A stretch of DNA of 34,625 bases, taken from positions 1 through 34,625 of the forward strand of contig NZ_SNUW01000001.1 of the NCBI RefSeq assembly GCF_004376845.1, in the 5' to 3' direction. Source of the DNA: Psychromonas algarum (lineage in GTDB: Bacteria; Pseudomonadota; Gammaproteobacteria; Enterobacterales; Psychromonadaceae). Every line of letters starts with the position of its first letter. Positions within the stretch are counted from its first letter, which is position 1. Below, one piece after another: positions 7,501-14,855 of this stretch. A model generated the notes under the pieces. It did not search any database, had not been told where the DNA came from, and saw only the letters and a program-made list of their open reading frames with translations. Both the position numbers and the translations under genes were made by a program.

Positions 7501-9098
7501 TTACCCATGGTATTGTCATATAATGCATTAAATACCAACATATGACGACAATGAACGATGAAACAAGCACGGGTTTCTTTATGTGCCACCACATCGATTA
7601 CATTCAATTCAGCAAGTTCAGGCCATGACTCTGTCAATGGAACATTTTTTTCATTTTCTAAATGCTTAATAAGAGAATGAAAGTTATTCTCAGCACTTGT
7701 TTTCCAACGGTTATACAAAGACCAAGTAAGGTTAATCATTAACGTACTTAGTGCATTATCGTAATTTGCTTTTGGTTCACCTAAAATTAGCTTAGTAAAT
7801 GCATTACGCTCAACGCCTTTATCTTCACGTTTTTGTAGGAATGATTTCCAATTTTTATTCAAACGATCGTCATAAATTAATTTATCAGGGTTAGCTAACC
7901 AATTTAAAAATACTTGTTGGCGATCAGCTTCAATACGCGCTTTTAAATCACCTTCAGGAATAGTTAATTTAGATAAACGACCATATTCATTTTTTTGAAT
8001 CGCTTTAATACGAGAACGTAGTGTTAAATAACGCATGTAACGGTATGTAGTGCCAAAGGCATTATTATGAACCGTTGGGTTCTTTGCTAATAATTTTGCT
8101 GCATTCGCACTTTCAATTGCCATCAATTTAACTGACGGTTCAAGGTAACGTACTAAACTACGATTATAATGTTCTAGGATATCAGGGTACTTACGAACAA
8201 ATTCAACAGATTTTGCTTCGATAGATAAAATCCCTGAAATAATTGCTTTCTGTAAATTGTGCTGACGTTCATCTTGGTCTGTTGGAGAGTAATCAACGAT
8301 ACCGTCAATACAGCCCATTTCTAACAATTCTTCAGGTGAAACACCTACAGATTGCGCACATTCCTGCCATGACAAGTTATATTTACGCGCAATGCTTTGT
8401 AAGCCTTTCGGCTGAATAGTATTAAAAATACCATCACGAACAGATAATAAAATATTTGCTGTTGCTAATGGAATTGCACCGCCAGAGTAACCAACACCTA
8501 CCACGATACCAATAGTAGGAACATCAACATTCGCACTTTCAGTGATCATTTGAGAAATACTATGAGCTTGGTTTTGACTATTTGCTTCTTCGCCAGCATC
8601 TGCCCCAGGAGTATCAATAAGGTATACGATTGGTAATGATAAATCGGCAAATTTACGAATGGCTTTACTTGCAGCTAAATGATGCTCAGGCATCCAAGCG
8701 CCATTATTTGAACTACGCTCTTGTGCAATTAAACCAATACGACGAGTATAACCACCAAAATCTAATTCCATTTCAGCCGCATAAAAAGCACCGTTTAATT
8801 GCTCGGTAACGATTTTGCCGTTAAAGCCTTCGATGATACTTTTTGCACCAGGACGTTTATTACTTTCAGCCGGTGTAACAGTTCGAGCAATATACGCATC
8901 AACGTCTAACTTTTTAATTGTTGCTAGATTAGATTTAATGCGTTTACTTTCAATAAGACCTTCTACACCATCAGTGTTTGATGGTAATGAATTATCTGGA
9001 AATAAAGAAAAGTCTTTTGCGATATGCTCAGCATGAATAAATAGCGGATCTGCAATATTATTCACTTCAAACTGAGAAGATGAAGGTTTTCCTGTCAT
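4533..9098 (-). CDS. Single-chain acetyl/acyl-CoA carboxylase (CT-alpha, CT-beta, BC, BCCP)
   Basis: A 1521-residue biotin-dependent carboxylase carrying all catalytic functions on one chain. Domains in order: carboxyltransferase alpha-like (about 50-325, with TPGADAGEE and GYSGGAI); a mostly helical region of unknown function (about 325-690); carboxyltransferase beta-like (about 705-925, with ISSGGMQTKEG and GDCTGGAQASF) lacking the Cys4 zinc ribbon of E. coli AccD; biotin carboxylase (about 945-1395, ATP loop NGGGGKG at 1107-1113, MNTRLQVEHPVTE at 1236-1248); and biotin carrier (about 1430-1521, EAMKM with biotinyl Lys 1472). ATG 9098 is chosen because TAAGGG lies 7 bases upstream; the frame stays open to 9161. 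It stands alone between terminators. It could make malonyl-CoA or carboxylate another acyl-CoA; the substrate cannot be read from sequence. I recall similar annotated proteins in Shewanella, unverified. Confidence 0.93.
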   Translation of the reverse strand: MTGKPSSSQFEVNNIADPLFIHAEHIAKDFSLFPDNSLPSNTDGVEGLIESKRIKSNLATIKKLDVDAYIARTVTPAESNKRPGAKSIIEGFNGKIVTEQLNGAFYAAEMELDFGGYTRRIGLIAQERSSNNGAWMPEHHLAASKAIRKFADLSLPIVYLIDTPGADAGEEANSQNQAHSISQMITESANVDVPTIGIVVGVGYSGGAIPLATANILLSVRDGIFNTIQPKGLQSIARKYNLSWQECAQSVGVSPEELLEMGCIDGIVDYSPTDQDERQHNLQKAIISGILSIEAKSVEFVRKYPDILEHYNRSLVRYLEPSVKLMAIESANAAKLLAKNPTVHNNAFGTTYRYMRYLTLRSRIKAIQKNEYGRLSKLTIPEGDLKARIEADRQQVFLNWLANPDKLIYDDRLNKNWKSFLQKREDKGVERNAFTKLILGEPKANYDNALSTLMINLTWSLYNRWKTSAENNFHSLIKHLENEKNVPLTESWPELAELNVIDVVAHKETRACFIVHCRHMLVFNALYDNTMGNLASIAKEAMATKELSRESVSSLVRSSLKAALSKVSDDDYEQLKATFNVWLQYFTEQSERGEILAKVEEWKSIGAPQMNSSLFVILTYLFEKLLPEYYSSRDDESAYSGAINPVRIGRRKDFWNRLTMGYQDLLIQAVLRSEKSKKNNSHEAILAKFFTDFKETRADLMTANLLEFPGFRLSVEDALDRNIKPCGLITGTGDFKLENGETQRVGIAVSNLSFQAGAFDMASAEKFCALLVKCAIQHIPVVAFISSGGMQTKEGAAALFSMSVVNDRITRFIRDNDLPVLMFGYGDCTGGAQASFVTHPMAQTYYLSGTNMPFAGQMVVPAYLPSTSTLSNYLSRVPGAMDGLVINPFSDDLNDKLRDIDENMPMPVVTVEETIQRALSGFVPVCNIDDENFSQSDPRELMHPVKKVLIHARGCTAVKLIRIAQENDIKVVLVASDPDMASVPADMLGEGDKLVCLGGNTSDESYLNAGSVLKVAEYEQVDALHPGIGFLSESPHFADLCISHNVNFVGPSMNSMLTMGNKSNAIKTAQDNGVPVVPGSHGILSGAEQALDIANSMGYPVLLKAVNGGGGKGILVIEKAEDMFAGFNQVSAEARSAFGNGDLYLEKYITSLRHIEVQLLRDKFGNTKVLGIRDCSVQRNNQKVVEESESTMLPAKLEKEALKHTAALANAVDYMGAGTVEFIYDLDADDIYFMEMNTRLQVEHPVTEATSCIDIVKAQYDIASGGDISELKPQKKGYAIEVRVTAEKAGLDSDGVMQLLPHPGKVVECIIPEQEDVEVMSMIATGKEVSPYYDSLVAQFICHGKDRNDTVKKLLKFLDNVSIKGIATNIPLLQRILKDETFLNGKYDTTYLPKFMAQLDQQVMIDEMEASATSGIEGVAESIQVDGSNELKVIAQSAGIFYRASSPAEPDFVLEGDIVNVEQTLGLMEAMKMFSPITLASFNRKDAVLYDAKTKFRIERIINANGQQVSSGDLLYIITPL

Positions 9099-9506
9099 AC
9101 AATTACCCTTACAAGAAAGTGTTAGAAAAAATAAATGCTGTAATTTACAACTTATTAGCATTTGATTCCAGTATTCGCCTGCAATCAGTGCTAATCATTT
9201 GCTAATAAATTGCATAATGTGAAGCCTGAACTAAAAAACAGGCCATATATTTCGTTATTCTCTTCTATTAAGATTAAAAAAACAACAAAATAGGTCAGCT
9301 TTATAAATTATTTATAAAATGGTTTTGTAATCAATCCAACCTCTTACGGAGTTGCAATGATATAGCGCAAAAAAATGTAAATCTAAATATTAAAGCTTTT
9401 TTAAGTTAACCTTTGAGTTTATTAGCTTAGACCAACTTGAAGATTAAACGACAACATTTAAAAACAATATCAACTTTAACCTCATGAATAAAAACGATAG
9501 ATACAA
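9099..9506. other. Non-coding region between the carboxylase gene and the rpmE terminator
   Basis: No credible gene was seen. It must hold the promoter of the carboxylase gene, but no convincing -35/-10 pair was found. Visible structure: a perfect 19-base palindrome at 9300-9318 (TTTATAAAT-T-ATTTATAAA), and a short GCCTG/CAGGC stem at 9224-9243 whose loop contains six A residues. Confidence 0.6.
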
Positions 9507-9530
9507 AAAAAGCACCCTAAGGTGCTTTTT
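9507..9530 (-). terminator. Intrinsic terminator after rpmE
   Basis: A 10-bp stem (9507-9516 with 9521-9530, core GCACC/GGTGC) with the tetraloop CTAA is followed on the minus strand by a T7 run. It ends about 20 bases past the rpmE stop. Confidence 0.92.
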
Positions 9531-9549
9531 AAAAAACGTGGTAATTATC

Positions 9550-9765
9550 TTATTTAGAAGATAAAGCACCGAAACGTTTTTTGAATTTGTCAATACGACC
9601 GCCAGTATCAACAACACGTTGAGTACCAGTGTAGAATGGGTGACAAGCTGAACAGATATCTAAAGTTAACTCTTCTTTACCAAGAGTAGAACCAACTTTG
9701 ATAACGTTACCACATGAACAAGTAGCAGTAACTGTATTGTATTCTGGATGAATCTCATTTTTCAT
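9550..9765 (-). CDS. rpmE: 50S ribosomal protein bL31, zinc-binding form
   Basis: The 71-residue protein bridges the large and small ribosomal subunits at the central protuberance. Cys16, Cys18, Cys37 and Cys40 (TCSCG and CSACH) form the zinc-binding set, so this is the zinc-containing form rather than the zinc-free RpmE2 paralogue. The sequence HPFYTGTQ...[11 protein letters not shown] is typical. AGAGG lies 8 bases before the ATG. It is monocistronic: its own promoter at 9867-9894, a leader of about 95 bases and a terminator. Autogenous control through the leader is known for E. coli rpmE; the sequence alone cannot show it here. Confidence 0.97.
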   Translation of the reverse strand: MKNEIHPEYNTVTATCSCGNVIKVGSTLGKEELTLDICSACHPFYTGTQRVVDTGGRIDKFKKRFGALSSK

Positions 9766-9866
9766 TAGGAAAACCTCTATTAGGCCGTGTCGCTGCTCAG
9801 CTTGAATGAATTATTTCACTCAACAAAGTACCACACGTATTTATCATTAAATTTCAGGTGGCGAAT

Positions 9867-9894
9867 TGTATAGCAATGAACAATAAAAGTACAA
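9867..9894 (-). promoter_or_regulatory. Probable sigma70 promoter of rpmE
   Basis: On the minus strand, TTGTAC (9894-9889) and TATACA (9872-9867) are 16 bases apart. Shifting the -10 by one base (ATACAAT) gives a 17-base spacer. The start would be near 9860, giving a 5' leader of about 95 bases. Confidence 0.5.
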
Positions 9895-9910
9895 CTTAAA
9901 ATACTGGCAA

Positions 9911-9935
9911 TTTATCACTTTACTTTATCACTTTA
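9911..9935. repeat. Tandem 12-mer TTTATCACTTTA, twice
   Basis: TTTATCACTTTA occurs at 9911-9922 and again at 9924-9935, a 13-base period. The pair lies just upstream of the proposed rpmE -35 element, in the rpmE/priA divergent region (9766-10107). Nothing else structured was seen in that region. It could be a regulator-binding site or chance in AT-rich DNA. Confidence 0.5.
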
Positions 9936-10107
9936 ACAACTGCAGCAAACTTTCTAAAACACCTTATCAAATCAGCTCATAAATAGGTGCTTTAAGAGTA
10001 TAAAGTTAAAGGAAAATAACAAAAAATAGCGATTAGACAGGACACAAGCAGTAAACAGGTTACAATAGTACTTTATCAATAGTTTCATCACTTATGACTC
10101 ATTATTT

Positions 10108-12372
10108 ATGACTAAGCTAATAATTTGTAGGGTCGCTTTAGCTATCCCTCTCCATAGACAATTTGATTATCTTTTGCCTACACATCTTGCACCTACAAGC
10201 TTATCTTCTGAGAATAATGAGTTAAATAATCAGAGTCCACTGATTGGTTGTCGTGTATTAGTCCCTTTCGGTGGTGGTCCTCGTAAACAAATTGGAGTGA
10301 TCACGGCTCTACCTAAAGATTCCGATTTTGACATTAATAAGTTAAAAGCTATTTCCCAATTATTAGATAACCCCCCTTTACTCTCTCCCAATTTATACCA
10401 CTTATTAAATTGGGCTACATTTTATTATCAACACCCTTTCGGTGATGTATTTCAACAAGCAATACCAACTTTATTACGAAAAGGTAAGGCAGCTGCTTTT
10501 AAAGCTCAAGAATATTGGACACTAACCCAAGATGAACTGGATATTACTCAATTAACTCGAGCTAAAAAACAATATCAAGCTGCAACATTATTACAACGTT
10601 CTCCCCTAAGTTATGAACAGTTGAAAGCACAAGGGGTTAGTCGTGCATCCTTAAACAGTTTACAAGAAAAACAATTAGTTAATCGCTATGAAAAAATGCC
10701 TGAGACAAATTTAACTTGGGCAAACAAGGTACAAGAGTTACAAGAAAAACCTCATTTAAGTACCGAGCAAGCAATTGCTATTACGACTGTGACACAACAA
10801 CTTAATAAGTTTAAATGTTATTTATTAGAAGGCATTACAGGAAGTGGTAAAACAGAAGTTTATTTAAATATTCTAAAAGCAGTATTAGAACAAGGCCAAC
10901 AAGCATTGATCATAGTGCCTGAAATTGGATTAACTCCACAAACTATCAAACGATTTAAAGCACGCTTTAATGTTCCTATCTATTTAAAACACTCTGCTTT
11001 AAATGAACAACAACAATTAGAAACTTGGCTACATGCAAAACAAGGTAGTGCTGCAATTGTGATTGGTACTCGTAGCGCTATTTTTAGTGATTTTAAAAAT
11101 CTAGGTTTGATTATATTAGATGAAGAGCATGACGCTTCTTTTAAACAACAAGAAAGCTTTCGCTACCATGCTCGAGACTTTGCTATTAAACGAGCTTCAC
11201 AAGAGAACATTCCTATTCTATTAGGCTCAGCAACCCCCTCTTTTGAATCACTTAATAATGCACTAACTGGACGTTACCACCATCTTTTTTTAACACATAG
11301 AGCGGGTAATGCTAAACCGCCTAAAAATGATCTTGTAAACTTAACCGGTTTGCCACTTAAATCTGGATTATCTCCCCAGTTAATTGATTTAATGAAACAA
11401 CATTTAGCTAAGAATAACCAAGTCATCTTATTTTTAAATAGACGAGGTTATGCGCCAGTTTTAATGTGCCATGAATGTGGTTGGTTAGTAAAATGTCAAC
11501 GCTGTGATGCTTTTTATACTTACCATAAAAGCGCCAATTATCTGCATTGCCATCATTGTATGGCAACTCATCCAGTACCTGAACAATGCAATGACTGTGG
11601 TTCAACTAACTTACATTCAACCGGCATTGGAACAGAGCAACTCGAAGAAACATTGAATCAACTATTTCCTGATCACGCGACGATACGTATTGACCGTGAT
11701 AATACTCGGAAAAAAGATAGTTTTAACGAATACTTAAGTGATATTAACAGTGGTAAATATAAAATATTATTAGGCACACAGATGCTTGCTAAAGGGCATC
11801 ATTTCCCTGATGTAACCTTGGTCGCTTTAATTGATGTTGATGGCGCATTGTTCAGTAATGATTTTCGAGCAAGCGAGCGATTAGGGCAACTATTTACACA
11901 AGTTGCCGGAAGAGCTGGGCGTGCTGAAAAAAAAGGACAAGTCGTCTTACAAACATTTCACCCCGAACATAATCTATTACAAGAACTAGTGAACAATGGT
12001 TATGGTGATTTTTCTCGCAGCGCTTTACAAGAGCGCAGAATGGCACAATTACCCCCTTTCTCTTATCAAGCATTAATTAGAGCTGAATCTTTAAATGCAA
12101 CACAGGCTGAAAATTTCCTCACTTTATGCAAGCAAACATTAAATCAAATAGCAGAAAATAATAAAATAAGTGATCGATTATTAATATTAGGGCCTATTGC
12201 GGCATCAATGGAAAGACGAGCAGGAAAATATCGTTTTCAATTATTAATACAAAGTGAACAACGGGTATTAATTTCTAAAACATTGAATATTGCTTTAGCT
12301 CATTTTGAAAAGTTACCGGAAGGACGCAAAGTACGTTGGTCGATTGATATTGATCCAATTGATTTTATTTAA
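10108..12372 (+). CDS. priA: Primosomal protein N', replication restart helicase
   Basis: The 754-residue PriA is a 3'-5' superfamily 2 DNA helicase that recognises abandoned replication forks and directs DnaB reloading. The N-terminal 3'-end-binding domain begins RVALAIPLHRQFDYLLP. Walker A GITGSGKT is at 242-249 and DEEH at 338-341. Eight zinc-ligand cysteines lie in four CxxC pairs (454/457, 463/466, 481/484, 494/497). The C-terminal helicase half contains GTQMLAKGHHFPDV and AGRAGRAEKKG. Length is close to E. coli (732). No Shine-Dalgarno sequence precedes ATG 10108, so initiation may be weak; the N-terminus nevertheless aligns with the family by eye. It is divergent from rpmE, a common neighbour in gammaproteobacteria, and convergent with relA. 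Confidence 0.96.
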   Translation: MTKLIICRVALAIPLHRQFDYLLPTHLAPTSLSSENNELNNQSPLIGCRVLVPFGGGPRKQIGVITALPKDSDFDINKLKAISQLLDNPPLLSPNLYHLLNWATFYYQHPFGDVFQQAIPTLLRKGKAAAFKAQEYWTLTQDELDITQLTRAKKQYQAATLLQRSPLSYEQLKAQGVSRASLNSLQEKQLVNRYEKMPETNLTWANKVQELQEKPHLSTEQAIAITTVTQQLNKFKCYLLEGITGSGKTEVYLNILKAVLEQGQQALIIVPEIGLTPQTIKRFKARFNVPIYLKHSALNEQQQLETWLHAKQGSAAIVIGTRSAIFSDFKNLGLIILDEEHDASFKQQESFRYHARDFAIKRASQENIPILLGSATPSFESLNNALTGRYHHLFLTHRAGNAKPPKNDLVNLTGLPLKSGLSPQLIDLMKQHLAKNNQVILFLNRRGYAPVLMCHECGWLVKCQRCDAFYTYHKSANYLHCHHCMATHPVPEQCNDCGSTNLHSTGIGTEQLEETLNQLFPDHATIRIDRDNTRKKDSFNEYLSDINSGKYKILLGTQMLAKGHHFPDVTLVALIDVDGALFSNDFRASERLGQLFTQVAGRAGRAEKKGQVVLQTFHPEHNLLQELVNNGYGDFSRSALQERRMAQLPPFSYQALIRAESLNATQAENFLTLCKQTLNQIAENNKISDRLLILGPIAASMERRAGKYRFQLLIQSEQRVLISKTLNIALAHFEKLPEGRKVRWSIDIDPIDFI

Positions 12373-12482
12373 TCGTAACTCTACACAACGAAATAAAGAT
12401 TAGCTAAACAATAAAGAAGTTTAAAGCCTACAAATCAACTTTGGTAATCACTTTGCAGGCATCTGAAAATTAAAGAATTGTT

Positions 12483-14696
12483 CTAAAGGCGATGAACATC
12501 TGACACATCTTTTAACTGCTTCAACTTAACAATGAGTTTATTTACTTCTTTGCTATTTTTGACTTCCAAAGAAAGATCAATTGTTGCACTCAATGTTTTA
12601 GCATTTGTTTGGCTATGTACACCAAGTAAATTAATTGTTTCATTTGATAAAAGTGTAGTGATATCTTTTAATAAACCTTTTCTATCATCGGCAATTAAAC
12701 GAATTGTTAGAGTATAACCCGAAGATTGAGAATCTCCCCAATTTGCATTAATAATGCGTTCAGGATGCACTTCTTCTAGGTCAGAAAGCTGCTCACAGTT
12801 TTTTCTATGAATAGAAATACCGCGACCTTGTGTAATATAACCAACGATATTTTCACCTGGTACAGGTTGACAGCATCTTGCAACGTTGTGCATTAAATTA
12901 CCAACACCGTCGATGATAATATCTTTGCCTGTATTTTTCGGCGCAATTTGAATTTTACGTTTTTGTAGTTCTAATAAAGCGGCTTCATCTTGCTGCTCGA
13001 GTGTTTGTTTATGATAAAAACCATCAAGAAAATGTACTAACTGGTTAATTCGTAAATCACCGTTACCAATGCCAGCGTAAATATCATCTGCAGTTCCGAC
13101 ATTAAAACGTGAAATCGCAGGTGTAACGTCAGTTAATTTTAAGTTAATCTTTGATAATTCAATCTCTAATAACTCACGACCTGCAATAATATTTTTATCA
13201 CGATCTTGTTTCCTAAACCAAGTTGCTACCTTATGACGAGCTCTTGGCGCATTGATATAACCAAGTTGTGGATTTAACCAATCGCGGCTGGGGTTTGATT
13301 CTTTTTGAGTAAGAATTTCAACTTGGTCACCTGTTTTTAATTGGTAGGTGAACGGTACAATATGATTTGCTATTTTTGCACCAATACAACGATGACCTAT
13401 TTGACTATGAATATAATAAGCAAAATCAAGTGGCGTCGAGCCGGCAGGTAAATCAATGACCTCGCCTTTAGGTGTAAATACATAAACACGATCATCAAAA
13501 ACTTGGCTGCGGATCTCCTCAACTAAATCATCACCCTCGCTCATATCTTCTTGCCAAGCTAGGAGTTTACGTAACCATGCTATTTTTTCTTCATAATTAC
13601 TTGCCGACTTTCCACCAGCATTACCTTCTTTATATTTCCAGTGAGCAGCGACTCCCATTTCTGAATCTTCATGCATTTGCTGTGTGCGAATTTGCACTTC
13701 AACAGGTTTACCTCTATCGCCTAAAACAACCGTATGTATAGATTGGTAACCATTAGGTTTGGGGTTTGCAATATAATCATCAAATTCACGAGGAATATGG
13801 CGCCATTTAGTATGAATAGCACCTAAAGCGGCATAACAATCTTGAAGCTTATCAACCACTACGCGTACAGCACGCACATCGTATAATTCATCAAACTGTA
13901 GATCTTTTTTCTGCATTTTACGGTAAATACTATAAATATGCTTTGGACGTCCGTAAGCCGTTCCTTCGATATTCATTTCATTAAGAGAACTTTTAACTGT
14001 CTCTACAAAGTCTTGAATATAGCTTTCTCTATCAATACGTTTTTCATCAAGTTGCTTAGCTATATTTTTGTAGGTTTCTGCTTGTAAATAACGAAATGAA
14101 AGATCTTCAAGTTCCCATTTTAATTGTCCTATCCCTAATCGATTAGCAAGTGGAGCATAGATGGTTGAGATTTCTCTAGCAACTTGCATTTTTGTTGCTT
14201 CATCAGCAATTTTTACCTTACGTAAATAGCAGATCCTTTCCGCCAACTTAATAACAACAGCTCGCACATCTTCTACCATAGCGAGTAGCATATGGCGCAA
14301 ATTATCTATTTGAGAACCATTGCTTTTTTCACCGCCACGGTTTTGCAAAGCACGAATACCTTCCATTTCCATGGCACCTTTTGCTAATTTAGCAATACGT
14401 TTCGGCCACAACTCATCCACTTTTTCAGTGCTTAATATATTTTGAGCTAATAGAGGGAAAATTAATGATGCGTTTAGTGTATCCATATCCATGTTTAACG
14501 TAACAAGGATTTCAACCATTTCACAGCCTAGTTGTAATGCGGCAATCTGTTGCTCAGAATCACATAATTCACTGACTTTATTGTAATTATCAAATAAATT
14601 ATTTTGATCTTGTTTATTTAAACCAAGTGTTGTCACCCATTTCTCAGGGTCTTTTAATGCACTTTGATAAAAATGTGTATCGCGAACGGAAACCAT
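12483..14696 (-). CDS. relA: (p)ppGpp synthetase RelA
   Basis: The 737-residue ribosome-associated enzyme makes (p)ppGpp when uncharged tRNA enters the A site. The N-terminal hydrolase-like domain lacks the HD metal motif expected of SpoT, so it should be inactive. The synthetase domain (about 245-360) contains YDVRAVRVVV, the RelA-type EFDDY at 304-308, and NPKPNGYQSIHT. A TGS domain (about 405-470, VFTPKGEVIDLPAGSTPLDFAY), a cysteine-containing region (HNVARCCQPVPGE) and a C-terminal ACT domain (about 660-737) follow. GGAG precedes the ATG at suitable spacing. It lies downstream of rlmD with a 159-base gap, the common rlmD-relA pair. No clear terminator separates it from the convergent priA. 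Confidence 0.96.
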   Translation of the reverse strand: MVSVRDTHFYQSALKDPEKWVTTLGLNKQDQNNLFDNYNKVSELCDSEQQIAALQLGCEMVEILVTLNMDMDTLNASLIFPLLAQNILSTEKVDELWPKRIAKLAKGAMEMEGIRALQNRGGEKSNGSQIDNLRHMLLAMVEDVRAVVIKLAERICYLRKVKIADEATKMQVAREISTIYAPLANRLGIGQLKWELEDLSFRYLQAETYKNIAKQLDEKRIDRESYIQDFVETVKSSLNEMNIEGTAYGRPKHIYSIYRKMQKKDLQFDELYDVRAVRVVVDKLQDCYAALGAIHTKWRHIPREFDDYIANPKPNGYQSIHTVVLGDRGKPVEVQIRTQQMHEDSEMGVAAHWKYKEGNAGGKSASNYEEKIAWLRKLLAWQEDMSEGDDLVEEIRSQVFDDRVYVFTPKGEVIDLPAGSTPLDFAYYIHSQIGHRCIGAKIANHIVPFTYQLKTGDQVEILTQKESNPSRDWLNPQLGYINAPRARHKVATWFRKQDRDKNIIAGRELLEIELSKINLKLTDVTPAISRFNVGTADDIYAGIGNGDLRINQLVHFLDGFYHKQTLEQQDEAALLELQKRKIQIAPKNTGKDIIIDGVGNLMHNVARCCQPVPGENIVGYITQGRGISIHRKNCEQLSDLEEVHPERIINANWGDSQSSGYTLTIRLIADDRKGLLKDITTLLSNETINLLGVHSQTNAKTLSATIDLSLEVKNSKEVNKLIVKLKQLKDVSDVHRL

Positions 14697-14855
14697 CTAA
14701 ATACTCCAAAAAATTGGCTGAATCTTGAGATTAAAAAACTGTTAATATTTACTTTATTCACATCTAAATATGTGAAAATGAACACCTCATTAATAATACT
14801 TAAAATTATTAACTTATAAAGACACTAGCGCTTTAATTATGACCTTGATAACGTC

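Noticed and set aside
9043-9060. 16-base match AATAAATAGCGGATCT between the start of the carboxylase coding region and repeat copy 4 (4341-4356)
   Set aside because: The match lies inside a conserved-looking coding stretch, does not extend to the rest of the element and has no inverted end, so it is most likely chance in AT-rich sequence.
10094-10111. Five-codon reading frame (MTHYL) whose stop overlaps the priA ATG
   Set aside because: It resembles a coupling leader peptide, but it has no ribosome-binding site and is too short to support.
12426-12460. Imperfect hairpin GCCTACAAA / TTTGCAGGC between convergent priA and relA
   Set aside because: It has one internal mismatch, an 17-base loop and no T run on either strand; not a credible intrinsic terminator.
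14757-14812. Two small AT-rich hairpins between rlmD and relA (TTCACAT/ATGTGAA and TTAATAAT/ATTATTAA)
   Set aside because: Short, AT-only or nearly so, and without a T run; the first has half-sites in the wrong order for a CRP site. Chance is the simpler explanation.
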